A stretch of DNA of 64,000 bases from positions 9,548,001 through 9,612,000 of the forward strand of contig CP053157.1 in the NCBI GenBank assembly GCA_014607495.2. The letters run 5' to 3'. Source of the stretch: Carposina sasakii. Lineage: Eukaryota > Arthropoda > Insecta > Lepidoptera > Carposinidae. Positions 1 through 11,466 of the stretch are shown here, piece after piece (the first letter of the stretch is position 1; every line of letters begins with the position of its first letter). A program made the position numbers and the translations under genes. Under the pieces are notes generated by a model. The model was not told where the DNA came from and did not search any database. It saw only the letters and a list, made by a program, of their open reading frames with translations.

Positions 1-537
1 AAAAGGCTGAGGTGTATCTTGCTTATGGGATAAACATTAACGTTCCTATAGTAGCTATTATACACAACATAAACGTCATTACCACAAAACTGAGAATTTT
101 TCAGGTAATGCAGCTATTAAAATAAAATAAATTATATTATCTTTTTTGTTGTACGTATGTAGCAAAAGTCTCAGGAGATGATGGATGTGTCTGTATATAT
201 CTAAATAATATATTTATGCTAATATTAGCAAGAAAACACAGTAGACTGTGTAATTCAGACTCTCAGTAATTATAAAGTTGCTACATGTAGGTACATTAAA
301 AACTTCTAGAACCCACACGTAGGCGACTTTAAGTGCTTTTAACAGTTTATGAACATACAAGTTTGTAGGTTCTAGACAACATTTTATACTGCCTTGGTGA
401 TGGAAGTGTGGACGTGTGACAAACTTTTATTTCAGACTAGCTGACCAGACAGACGACAGACGATGAGCTGTCTAAACTTTATGTCAATCAACTGACAGTA
501 AATTAATATTTTCGTTAAAGCATCGAGCACACCGGAT
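1..537. other. unique AT-rich sequence, no gene seen
   Basis: I see no credible coding frame, repeat or RNA gene here. It leads into the long hairpin that starts near position 540. Confidence 0.6.
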
Positions 538-539
538 GT

Positions 540-682
540 GTACATGTAAGCGTAGACGTACACGTACCTCTGAGTTTACGTATGGAACTGTCACCGATTG
601 ACGTCTATGCTTATCTGCCCGTGCCTGTACAGTTCCATACATTACAACTCAGAGGTACGTGTACGTCTACGCTTACGTGTAC
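540..682. repeat. long inverted repeat (fold-back hairpin)
   Basis: The left arm (540-591) and right arm (629-682) are near-perfect reverse complements of about 52 bp, running from GTACATGTAAGCGTAGACG to TATGGAACTGT, around a 37-base spacer. The arms differ by a few substitutions and a small indel. Weak complementarity may extend a few bases outward. The shape fits a fold-back or MITE-like element, or a transcribed hairpin. I see no clear target duplication and no second copy in the window. Confidence 0.75.
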
Positions 683-835
683 GCATACCCATCGGGTGGC
701 TTTAGTTTTCCTAAATTTTGTAATGCTGTACAAAACTTAAAATTCTCTTGCATTAAATTCCAACTGAAGAGAATTTAAGAAATTGTTTCATCAGTTCACG
801 CGTGACTTAATGACCAAGGAAAATAGGGAATCATT

Positions 836-1579
836 TATACAGGATGATTTTTGGTCGTCAACGTTCCCGAAAACTACGGAATCTCCTCATCATCACGATC
901 ATTTTTCTCCATGGAAGCATACCTGGGAAGTGTCTGGATTCCAAAATATTAGGGTCCAAAGTTGAGTAAATAGACTGCGTTTTTCTGCATAAATGCACAT
1001 AGACGCGCGTAGCAGGATTTTTTCACGAAAAATAATTAATATCTGTCTATAAAAAAAACTAACATAAACACTAGACACTATAAATTTCGCACGATCAAGG
1101 AATTTAAAATTAAAAAAAAAAAAATCCCAGCATTTTTTTTGGCATAAACTTACTTTATAAAATTATTTAAAGAAATGGAAAATTCCTCACCCGGGTGGGA
1201 ATCGAACCCACGACCTCTGCATTCCGTGCCAGCGCTCTTACCACTGAGCCACCGGGTCAATTACTCGGGTGACGAATTTTACCATCTCTTTTTGAAATTA
1301 CATTATTGGAAACGTTATTTTTCATCCCGATAGCTATACATAAGCCAAATCTCGGCAAACAAAGCTGAATCCCTCAGCACAATGTTTTAATGATGAAACG
1401 ATCAACCATATCCTAACGGATTATATTATGGAGAAGTGTTTTTATCTTAATCAAGATATTATATATTATAAAATTATTAATAAAGAAATGGAAAAAATTC
1501 CTCACCTTAAACTTACTTTATTTCATGTATAGAATACGTACCCTTCGTTAAAGGTGGCCACAAAAAAACATCCTGTATA
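836..1579 (+). mobile_element. R1-family TIR element (copy 1), interrupted by a SINE
   Basis: This is a non-coding element of about 380 bp with ends TATACAGGATG...CATCCTGTATA. The interior (TTGGTCGTCAACGTTCCCG, then CTTCGTTAAAGGTGGC near the right end) recurs at 10.3, 20.3, 21.1, 32.5, 37.8 and 54.2 kb. This copy is enlarged by an insertion at 1159-1507. The short frame at 783-965 is only a translation of the repeat; the same peptide recurs at 32.5 kb. Short TIRs, TA-rich ends and lack of coding capacity make it MITE-like. The transposase superfamily is not established. Confidence 0.8.
1159..1507 (-). mobile_element. tRNA-derived SINE inserted in R1
   Basis: The insertion is bounded by a perfect 14-bp direct repeat, TAAACTTACTTTAT (1145-1158 and 1508-1521). 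Uninterrupted R1 copies carry that sequence once, so it is a target-site duplication. On the minus strand it holds a tRNA-like block (about 1186-1259) with a pol III A box (TGGCTCAGTGGTAAGAGC), a B box (GGTTCGATTCC) and good D and T stems, but an anticodon stem that does not fold, so it is a SINE and not a tRNA gene. The segment GGTGAGGAATTTTCCATTTC flanks the tRNA block on both sides, suggesting a dimeric or rearranged unit. A related tail lies at 18795-18860. Confidence 0.85.
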
Positions 1580-1605
1580 TACATATATATATAGGTAATA
1601 CATTC

Positions 1606-1765
1606 AGCTGTGTTCCCAAAAATAGGTAACCAGCCACGCTTAGCATGGTTTTAGCTTTTAGTTTTTAGCTTATTACCTGAGAGAATATCACCGAGTTCCT
1701 TAGTCCACTCTTATACGACATGCACGGAACGAGATGCAGCTGATGTATTCTGTCTGATGAAGTCC
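1606..1765 (+). repeat. R4-family repeat, degenerate copy
   Basis: R4 is recognised by a head like GGCTGTGTTCCCGAAATGGG, a middle block CACAGCCACGCTTAGCATGG and an end block GAATGCCCGAGTTCCTTAGTC...GCATGCACGGAAAGAGATGCAGC. Copies also lie near 17.3, 19.6, 21.7, 22.8, 25.6, 47.2, 48.2, 51.7, 56.3 and 60.6 kb. This copy lacks part of the middle. No coding capacity is visible. It is probably a SINE or MITE family, but its termini are not resolved. Confidence 0.65.
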
Positions 1766-2665
1766 CGCATATTTTAATTATGTATAAAAAATCACACTTC
1801 TAACCTATCGTATTAATTAAACAAAACTTTTTCGTGACTGACAGATTATGTGACTGTCACACAAAGTGCAGCAAAACGAGCGTTCTCAAGCCCTTCATCA
1901 GCATTCCTTTAATTCGTTCCTTGAGGAGTGTGTCAGATACCTAAATATACTCACGGGTACGATAGATAAAAGAAAGGACGGCACCTGTAGATATAAGGTC
2001 CAGGTATACTTAAGTTAACATCAGTGATGTAAACGAATACTTATTTTGAGGAAGTTATTTTATTTTACAGCTGTAAAAATTACCGGCCTATTTTTGAATG
2101 TTATTAATATTAATGATCAGAAAATACGATTTTGGCAAAATTTGTCGGCATATTATTTTTAGATGTAAAGAGGCTCTTTTTACAAAGTTTGAATCAGCTG
2201 CCTAATCCAAACTTTTCATAAAACGTAGCTTTATAATATAATACAGAAAGTCCCAAAAACAGACGTTTCACTCTCTTTGACTCCACTAATGGGTGGTTTT
2301 GTTGAATAACACTCATATTCTAGCAGACTTTAAATATACCCCGGTGACACGAAATGAGCTCTCTGTCGCCCTCGAATAAGGTGCATTTTAGACAACATAT
2401 CAGATTTAATGGGCATAATACAAAAGTAACTTTGTTTAGACGTAACACGCGTAATTGTTATTTGGGCGCCCTCTGTGTGGTGAAGGTAAAACTTTTTTAA
2501 TGAACTAGAATATACCTTGGTTTAATGAAACGTTCTGAATTGTTTTCTCTGTAATAATTTCAAATACATATCATTCATTCTATAGGTACATCACTCTACA
2601 CCCGAATTTTATCAAGCAATCTCTATTATGGTGTTCAAGTTGTTAAAATTACCTACCTATAATTC
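1766..2665. other. unique sequence, nothing recognised
   Basis: AT-rich DNA with no coding frame, repeat family or RNA signature that I can support. Confidence 0.5.
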
Positions 2666-2732
2666 AAACTCAGTGGTTAAAGCATGAAGTTCTCTTCCGA
2701 AACCATGGGTTGAAGCCCGTCGAATTGAGTTC
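2666..2732 (+). repeat. possible decayed tRNA-derived SINE head
   Basis: A sequence like a pol III A box (CTCAGTGGTTAAAGC) is followed about 35 bp later by a B-box-like GGGTTGAAGCCC. Spacing and order fit a tRNA-like promoter, but the stems are largely lost and no tail was identified. A chance match is possible. Confidence 0.35.
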
Positions 2733-4685
2733 AGTTAGATCCTACTATTAAATAATTATATAATCATTTTTAAAAGGAAATTAACACGATTTCTAATGCA
2801 AGCTAAAACAGTACAAACATTGATCAAAGCATCTGAGCCGGACAAGTCCTTGCTGCAAAAACAGTTGTTTAAAGATTCTATTGTTACGAAAATCAATTAC
2901 TTCAGAATTTAGGCCAAATCGCATTTCTCGTCCGGTGACCTTATCTTCCGTATGGTATAATGTCCTTGACTTCTTTCTCTTACGCTTTTTGGTCTTCGTG
3001 TATTTAACAGATGAAGAACAGTGTAACTTATTGTCTAATGATGATGATTTGCCATTTGCCATCTTATTTAGGAATCTTTCAGCATCAGATGATATGAAAA
3101 ATATTCAGCGTAATAATATGCTCTAGATATCCCGCTTAGCGTAAGTCTGCAGGCAAAATAGCGGTCTGCAGCGCTGATTTTCAACTGAACCCGTCTGAAC
3201 GAGGGAGGGTGTCCCACCACGATTACTAGTATGTTAAATAGCGAAATATGATTCCAGTTCGATGCCGAAGAAAAAAGTAAAGTAATGCTTTGTTGAACTT
3301 AAGTATCTACTTGATTCTAGTAGTATATAATAATTAATGTTGCGTCAGAAGATCTTTACATTACCCAAATAAATCCCCTAGAATAACATAACAATAATTT
3401 TACCTTATATTAGGTAGTACATAGGTATATAATAATTGCGAGCCCATTTAGCGAACTGTACGACAGTATTAATTAACATGGTAATAAAGTGGATAGAAAT
3501 TATGTTAATTGCTAAAGGGAGCGGGATAAAGGTGGCGACCGACGACGGCGGCGGCAAAGAGGATGAAATTGTTTCATTCTTGACCTATTTTATGACAACC
3601 TCTCTCACGTAACCAAACCACACTTCATCGTGATTCTACAGTTCTAAATTAAAGCAAAATATACTGTTACCTTACTAATGACGGCAGAATGTCTAGATCT
3701 GAATGAAAATCACGTAACAGTAGGCTTTTTTATGGCTAGGCCATGTTGACAACGCCATAATAATTAGGAAATCTTCACTTTACAAGCGCATAGTGATGGA
3801 AATTCGAATGCAATTTCGTAATAGTCGCTGTCAAAGATGACATTTAGAATTATACTACCAGTTTAAAAAGTTAGTATATAGCAATAGACAGGTTACAAAA
3901 CAGCTTTCCTTGTATTTGTCGAGTAGTCGGAAGATTGGCGATATTTCCAATTGCTTACTGATCAACTACTCAAAAAAGATATTTATTATTAAATAGCAAT
4001 AACAAAAGCTGTACACGTCGAAAACGTATCGATATCATTAATTATTTCGAACATCAAGAGTAAGACGTAGTAAGTTAAACTACGTTGTGTCGTACTACTT
4101 CCATATATATTATTAACCCTTCCCAAACTATCAATCTGATTTGAGATCATTTATATACCAATCTAACGATCATTTATTTAAATTCGAATGTCATTCAAAC
4201 TGACGACAGGAGATTAAAACGAGGCACACGTTCAAAGAAATGTCACTTTTGTGAGTGCGGTGCGGTCGTGGCCGTACCAACAGCGAAGCTCGCTACTCTA
4301 TCGATTTTCCGCAGAAGCGAGGGGGGCGCTCTCAGCTGGTCCCCTTTCCCCCCACCCCCTGTAAACATAAACACAGCCTCCATCCACACTTCAGGCCCGA
4401 CATTCGACGAGGTGAAATAAGGACGCTGAATATTTATGAATTCACCGTATCATGGATTGGGAAACGACTTTTCTAGGTCATTAGTCGGGATGTGCCAGTC
4501 TTAAATATCATCTAAAAGACTATTATGATATAAGTATCACTTGGGTTACTATTCTAAAAAACCTAACTTTTAATAGGATGTAAAATAGCAGCATAGAACT
4601 TTATCAATCGATTTTGGGTTCCATGTAGAGTTCTTGTCTTCATAAACGATAAAAAGGGAAAACCTATGTCGGGTCTTTTTGTTTT
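2733..4685. other. unique DNA with a GC-rich patch at about 4245-4440
   Basis: There is no supported gene. The overlapping opposite-strand frames at 2793-3126 show no recognisable family. The patch at 4245-4440 is clearly more GC-rich than its surroundings and contains TGTAAACATAAACA, a forkhead-type motif; it could be a regulatory element or untranslated exon, which is inference only. Confidence 0.45.
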
Positions 4686-4689
4686 GTCT

Positions 4690-4768
4690 ATTCTTCTCAC
4701 AAAATACATACATATAATCACGTCTTTATCTCTTACGTGGTAGGCCGAGCACCAAGGGCCGACTCCAG
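4690..4768 (-). repeat. R5-family SINE fragment
   Basis: The minus strand reads CGGCCCTTGGTGCTCGGCCT followed by ACGTAAGAGATAAAGACGTG. The same 3' block recurs at 16330-16385. It is a 5'-truncated copy of a dispersed non-coding repeat that I recall as common in lepidopteran genomes. Confidence 0.6.
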
Positions 4769-7700
4769 AAAATAAATAAAATATAAAGTTATTTTCTACT
4801 AACAATACCTGATACTCGTACATGATGTATAACCATAGACCAAAATTTTTCGTATTTCCAGGCGCCCAAAATAAAAAGGTAACCCATATTTTGTTAACGA
4901 CCTCATCGGTGAGTTCAGGGGAAGTCCCGACTAGCATGTAGTTTCACTCTGGCATATTTGTGGTTATAGTCAGCGCTAACCGTTTATTACATCGTTAGTG
5001 ATGTGTAAAAAGCCTGTATACCTGTTTGGTGAAGTTTATTCGTGTAGCAAACACGGCTTACTTCTTTATATTTATATTTGGATAAAACTTGTACCTGCCC
5101 CGATTTGTGGCCTTAACTTATTCATCGAATAGAAGGAAATAAATTTTTAAGTGCCTTATATGATAATAGATATTAACAAATACGTATTACGCCAAGTAAA
5201 ACCCCAAATAAACAGATTGCGAGACAAATCTAAATCAGTGCTTCGTCTATACATTTTGACATTTCAAAGGGTTTCCCTAAGCGCGATCCTTCTTCCCCGA
5301 GTCTCAGTCTCGAAAATGCCACAAAAGTTTCAACGTTATCTGTAATGGCGGGCTCACAAATTAAAGGAGATCCTTAGGAAAATGTAAGCAGTAGCAAAAT
5401 GGTTCTTTCGTAATCGGTGGCATCGTTAAGAGCTTAAATCTCGTGTTTCCACGGTTTACGTGCCTAAAGTGCCGAAATTAATTAAATTGTGGGATAGGAT
5501 TTACATTTCTATCATTTTTATTGCTGTTTTGAAATCCAAGAATGCTACCTAAGAGATACACGTATCTATCTACTTAATCGCATTAATTATTTTATTGTAT
5601 TTCTTGTATTTTGCAAGAAAAAGCATAATTTGTATGTAAGTGCATGAATAGCTGACAAAAATTTTAAACCTGCGTTTCATGGACTGTATATTGGCGAACT
5701 ATTTAAAAAGAAATATGTCAACGTAACTAAGTATTCAAATCAAATCAAATAATTTAATTGCATACTAAGTGTACTTACATAGCATTTTATGTAATTTTGT
5801 TTTTTGCATAGCACAAAAAATTATAAAGTCAATATAATAACAAGATTAAATCAATTAGAACAAAAATATATCATTGCATTTTAAATTAATTTGGATCCCT
5901 AATTTACCATTCATAAGTCTTTATTAATGTGCATCTAATTTATATACCAAATCTCTTGCTATTAACAAGGATTATATATTTATTCCAATGCAAATAAATA
6001 AGATACGAGTATTCTGTGAAAAACAAATTTAAATTAAATTAGCTGAAATAAAATAAGTTGCTTGGCCGTAAAAACGTAGTGCTCGAAACGACTTCAACTA
6101 AATTTAAAAGACATAGTTGCATTCAAAATCCGAATCGAATATTCAGATTTGTCGCCACAGAATCTTAGTGCGCACTCAAAAAAATTGCGTCGTATCCGAG
6201 AAAATATCCGGACATTTAAAATGAGACGATAGAGTATAGACTTTCGAGTAAACGGAGTGTACACACGTCGCAGAAAAGGAAAATTTGAAAGACGAAAAAT
6301 TTCATCAATACCTGTAAACGTAGGTACGAGTATACCGGTAATAAGAAGTTGAGTTTAGTTTTATCGTAACGCCGCTTTTCGGAAATATCCTACTGACTTT
6401 AATATCGGATGACGAATTCAATTGGAAATGCTTCCGAGTGTTTATTTTATTCTAGACTGTTAGCGTTAGAGCCTCGTTCTCGCGAGTTCTTGTCGACAGA
6501 GTTGTAGGTACATTGTACTCGAAGATACCAACAGGGCTATCAGCATAATCAGCTATCTATTTTGACAGCAAATAGTGATGACAAGTCATTGAAAATGAAA
6601 TGAAATGTGGCTTTTATGTTTTACGTGTATGTTGCATGTGTGTTGCCAAATTATCTTCAGACAAGGCATTATGTCACTTCCATTTGTTAAGTTTCAATAA
6701 GTGATCACCTCTATGGTGAAAAAATAGCCTACCTATATAAGCAGCAGGCGCAGACGTAAGCGCCCATTTGGTACCTATCTGCCATACGACGTCTTAACCG
6801 CGTAGTCTGTTCAATCCCGAATTCGAGGCAGTAAACTCTAGATTTGTACCGATATAAATCTTTCAAGTGGAGATGAATTCCCGGGACTACGGAGCGATGC
6901 ATAAAATATTCATTTCACTCAGAAATGCAAGCATCTGTTTTTCACCCGCTGCTGGGTTTAAATATTTTTTTTTATTTGAGATTTTAGGGACAGACATCTG
7001 TCATAATAATAAATTTAACATCTTTCCGCACTTAATGCATTAGTAAACCGGTGTAACACATCACACGCGTAAAGGGAGGGTTTCCATTTATACGATACCT
7101 ATAGGCTGGCAAGTAATGGAACTCATGCAAATATACATCTAACTTTATATAGCGATTCAATAATACGCTTACGTAATTATTAGTCTTCTGATTATATTGC
7201 CCGATCCAATTTAAAATGAGTTATGTAAAATAAATAACTGAATTAGACGTCGATCTACCAAGAACAATAGACCAAATTAATAGCGATATAATAAAAGGCA
7301 TATATGCCTAGGTATCTACATAAAAAGTATAGATAGGTACTAAACGAACTCGGAATACTTAGTTGTATTTTTTTAATAAAATTAGGACAATGGGTTTTAA
7401 TTTCCGATGACTTGAAAAACAATAATGTACTTATGTCGATACAGATATTTTAACTTTCCAAAATATCGGCTCGTCTAAGTAAAACAAACTGAGGAAAACA
7501 AATTTAATTTCGCTCAGTAACCGTGTTTGCTTACCAAAAGTTGTACGTTCATGCCCCAGGGTAGGAGAGTGTAATAGTTAAGACATACGTACCTGGAACA
7601 AACAAAAACATATTTTTAAAACAATTAGTCATTGTATTACTTCAGCAGACTTTAAATACTATGGTACTTATTATAATATTGATTATTATTTCCTTTATTT

Positions 7701-8330
7701 AACACTTTTTCTTATTTTTCTACATTTTTAAATATGAATTTATTACAATATATTCTCTAAAGTATAAATAGAGCGTCCCACAGAACTGCAGACGCAATTT
7801 GACAGTGGTAAACAGTTACTAACTAATGAAATAAAATTGTATATAGTAATAAACATTGTAACTATACACTATTATAAAATATACACAAAATATTTTAAAG
7901 ACTATTTATACATACACCATTTTAATATCTTGATATACATACGATCCTGACTACCGTCCAATGTGCCAATAACCAAGTCCCTCTGATGTTTAAGGAAGGA
8001 AATAAATTAAATGCAACATTAAACGATTTACAGTGACACTAGCGCCATGTCAGAAGACTTGATAGCTGAAACGTAGAGTAGTCGACGTGTCTATTAGATC
8101 ACAAACTGGGGCACAACTGGCGAAGCTCAAACATGTCCACATAAATTGAATAAGCAAAGGCCAACGCTTATTCATGCCTTTTGCATATTTGGCCAACATT
8201 CAGAACTTGACGTTTCCGTATAATTCCCGATTTGAAGATGGCTGCTTTAGCTTGAACGCCTAAATAAATTAATTAGAAAATATAACAGCAACGTGAATAA
8301 CCAAACACTTTTATAAAAAAAATATATAAC
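4769..8330. other. unique AT-rich DNA, no gene seen
   Basis: About 3.5 kb without a supported gene or repeat. A TATATAAG string near 6735, followed by more GC-rich sequence, resembles a TATA box, but no downstream gene supports a promoter call. Confidence 0.5.
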
Positions 8331-8555
8331 TAAAGGACGCCCGCGACTTCGTCCGCGTGGACTGCAGACAAAACAAAATGTCAAAAATATCCGGGAAAAT
8401 AATATTTTAATAATATGGATAATAAGTAGCCTATGTGTTAAGCTAACACCATACCAAATTTTATTAAAATCACTCCAGCCGTTTTTACGTGAAAGAGTAA
8501 CAAACATCCATCCATCCATCCATACTCACAAAGTTTTGCGTTTATAATATTAGTA
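8331..8555 (-). mobile_element. Helitron-like non-autonomous element, type A
   Basis: On the minus strand it runs from TACTAATATTATAAACGC through a (GGAT)n stretch, a GTTACTCTTTCACGTAAAAACGG block and a TCCCGGATAT block to an end like CCACGCGGACGAAGTCGCGG. Similar copies end in CTAG followed by T, as expected for Helitrons, and GTCCACGCGGAC can form the short subterminal hairpin. It recalls the Lep1 Helitron-like family of Lepidoptera. No Rep/helicase coding is present. Confidence 0.65.
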
Positions 8556-10339
8556 AGATGGATTTATTTTGTTCACAGCTAGCTCATTTGGGATTTCAGT
8601 ATTCACAATAAATTTTCCACTTATAACTTTCAAACTTAGAAATTTATTTAAAGTACTTAGGCATTATGTTTTAAATTAATTTAACAAAGTATTTTCGTTT
8701 CCAACAAAAATCTAAACCAAATAAAGATGGTCGAAAATAAAGAAGAGATTATTTACTTTAAACTTGATAAATAACTTAATTAGATCTTATTCTTCGCCCT
8801 TTCTGAACTCAATTCGTTACTTAGATTTATTACCTACCCTGAAAAAACTATTTACTGAATAAATCTTACCATCTAGTAATTGATTATTAAAGTATGCGAT
8901 AATACCATATGCATTTTTAACCTTATTACCGTAATCATACGTTTTATGTACCGTTTTAGGTAAAAAAAAATTAATTTGAAATCATTTTTAGGGTCGATTT
9001 TACTGATGGTTGTTTTTTAAAGATAAAGTTGATGCAGCTATCTTGATCAAGTTTTAGATTTTAGCGAAAGAGAGCATCAAAGAGAACAATCTGCCTAATG
9101 AATCTACCTAAATCTTCTCTATAGAATTATATTAAACTATAGTTTACACAAAAGAATTTTGTTAATATACTCCTCAATATAAATTTCTAATTATATAAAG
9201 GTTACTGGATGTAATAAACTTTTTCACATACTTCATATATTTTGCCTTTCGCACTTAACCTCAGATACAGCCCATCCTTCTCACATTTAGATAAGAGAAC
9301 GAAATAGGCAACCTAGTGCTACTTAAAAGATAATTTATGTACGATGCCTTTATATTTTTCACTAAAAGCATCATTTATGCTAAAAGTGTCATCTTGTCAC
9401 ATTACGTGTGAGATGTTCCTAAGGTAGGCCTTTCTGGGCATTAGTCTTTACCAAAAGGGTCATAATCGTCGTTGTGACTTTGAAACCTTTTATGTGTAAC
9501 TTTATTCAAACAAAAACACTTTTTTATCGACCTCTAACTTGAACTTCAGCGAACGCTAAACAGCAAAATTAAATGTAAATTCCATACAATTGAAAAGGAT
9601 TTTCTATTTTTATTTTACAAGTAAATACATGAAAACATAAAACGGTGGTACTAATTTCATTATAAAAAAAAGTTCAGCGTACAACTTTGGACATTTCAAA
9701 ATCCTATTCAACTGGTACGTGATCAAAATATCTAATATTTAATCCGTCAAAGTAGAATACCTATCTAAGCAATCACTACGTGATGTCGAATGACAACATC
9801 ACATACAGTCTCAATTCATTTATTTAATCCACCCACAAAACCCTATCTATGTAAATTGGGAAAGCAAGATCACTAAAATTCAAAGTACCTATGTTTGCGA
9901 AGGAGGTCACTCAACTTATAAGCTCATCTATAAATTGTCCAATTATATTCAGCGAGCTAAAAGACAGTTGACCTCGGTATCAAGTTTTATATAATGCGCT
10001 GTAAAATACATTATAATTATGAGAAACACACAACAGTAAAATATACTGCTAAAAGCTTTTTGCGAGCGCGCTTGTAAAATTTTTCACAAGTACCTACGCT
10101 ATAAAGTAAAGTGTCAATTATATTTTGTTACATCAACAGATATCTGTATTTTGTGAAATATCACAGGTATTGTATTAAAAAAATATTTTAATGTACAAAG
10201 ACACAAGGGTGAGTTCCCAAAACGGGGCGTCCAAAATCATGAAGATGATCAGTAACAAGTTGCTACATCATCCTCTGACAGAACGCACCCAAGTTCTAAA
10301 GTCCACTTTTAAAAAAGTGCTCGGAAGTAAATGCGGCTG
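8556..10339. other. unique AT-rich DNA, nothing recognised
   Basis: No coding frame of interest, repeat family or RNA signature was found. Confidence 0.5.
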
Positions 10340-10725
10340 ATATACAGAATGTTTTTTCGTTGCCACCCTTAACGAAGAGTACGTATACTCTATACATCAA
10401 ATAAAGTAAGTTTATGGCAAAAAATATTCTGGGAAACGATGTATTTTTTTTATGTAATTTTGTATTTGATCGGGCGAATTTTATAGTGTCCAGTGTTTAT
10501 GCTAGTTTTTTCATAAGCAGATATTAATTATTTCTCGTGAGAAAATCTTGAACACGCGTCTATGTGCATTTATGCAGAAAAACACAGTCCTATTACTCAA
10601 CTTTGGACCCTAATATCTTGGGAACCAGACACTTCCCAGGTATGCTTCCATGGAGAAAAATGATCGTGATTATGAGGAGATTCCGTAGTTTTCGGGAACG
10701 TTGACGACCAAAAATCAACCTGTAT
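10340..10725 (-). mobile_element. R1-family TIR element (copy 2)
   Basis: A minus-orientation R1. The left end TACAGAATGTTTTTTCG is followed by CCACCCTTAACGAAG; the right side carries CGGGAACGTTGACGACCAAA and ends CAACCTGTA. Both TIRs carry substitutions relative to the other copies, so it is somewhat older. Confidence 0.8.
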
Positions 10726-11266
10726 GTTAGTAAAGACCCACATCAGTACAGGAAACTAGAGACGTAAAGACTAATTAATGTAAACGATTTCAATTTAGAT
10801 CAATGATCGGTCTTCGCTCCGGAGCGAAATCATTATTCTAAGGATTTCAATATATAATTTAATTTCATATCAAACATAAAACACGTTACGTGTACTGTAA
10901 TTTCAAACATCGCGTCTGAACTTCAACGCTTACTTTACCATACCTATAACAAAAAAGTTTTTTTCTTGAAATAACGAATCATTAAGGGAAACAATAAGCA
11001 TCGCATCTCGAGGAGAAATCGAGAAAGTTCTGGAAGCTTAGATCGCAATTACTTGGACCAGTGTCGCGGAGAAGATTGATCGTTTGGGTTGCAGGTTTTG
11101 TGGGATCTATCGTACTGAGATACTATGGCTAAACCGTTTTCTTCAGCATTGATTCTTGAAATACAAATAAAAGCGGCTAGTGAAAAACGGATCGCCTTTA
11201 GTATCTATCGCATTAAGATACCATGGCGAGATCTACTCCGTTACCAAACCAAGCGAAATTATTAAA
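10726..11266. other. unique flank of the LTR element
   Basis: No gene seen. Two imperfect copies of a segment like TCTATCGTACTGAGATACTATGG lie about 95 bp apart (near 11105 and 11201), a small local duplication. Confidence 0.4.
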
Positions 11267-11272
11267 GGAGAT

Positions 11273-11393
11273 TGTGGTATGCGTAAAACGAGACGCTCTC
11301 CCTCTCGCTCTCTCTGTGTGCCGCGGCCATGACACGAAATATACAAAGTTGATTTATCTCCGGTGTTTTAATAAATAACAAGGAAAAATAGCA
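11273..11393 (+). repeat. 5' LTR of the gypsy element
   Basis: A 121-bp repeat, TGTGG...AGCA, matching 12911-13031 with a single mismatch. It contains a pyrimidine-rich CTCTCCCTCTCGCTCTCTCT stretch and a TTTTAATAAATAAC segment holding a polyadenylation-like AATAAA. Confidence 0.9.
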
Positions 11394-11394
11394 T

Positions 11395-11412
11395 TGGCGA
11401 CGAGGACGGAGT
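11395..11412 (+). promoter_or_regulatory. primer-binding site, tRNA-Ser type
   Basis: TGGCGACGAGGA starts two bases after the LTR. It is the exact complement of a tRNA-Ser(GCU)-type 3' end (TCCTCGTCGCCA), judged from general knowledge of that tRNA. tRNA-Ser priming is known for mag-type gypsy elements of Lepidoptera, which suggests but does not prove that clade. Confidence 0.75.
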
Positions 11413-11466
11413 AAAATTAAAAGTAGCAGTTTCAGAAAAATTAATTTAACATTATTTAAACATCGT

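Noticed and set aside
783..965. 60-codon frame and its near twin at 32462-32665
   Set aside because: Both translate the same R1 repeat; the peptide is shared because the transposon DNA is shared, and upstream codons differ.
1186..1259. tRNA gene on the minus strand
   Set aside because: A and B boxes and the T arm are good, but the anticodon stem does not pair, and the block lies within an insertion with a 14-bp target duplication, so it is a SINE head.
2793..3126. Overlapping opposite-strand frames of 81-89 codons
   Set aside because: No recognisable domain, and the composition follows the local AT-rich sequence.
4563..4937. 124-codon minus-strand frame
   Set aside because: It overlaps an R5 SINE fragment and has no domain or conserved motif.
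6731..6745. TATA box promoter
   Set aside because: A TATATAAG string alone, without a supported downstream gene or initiator, is expected by chance in AT-rich DNA.
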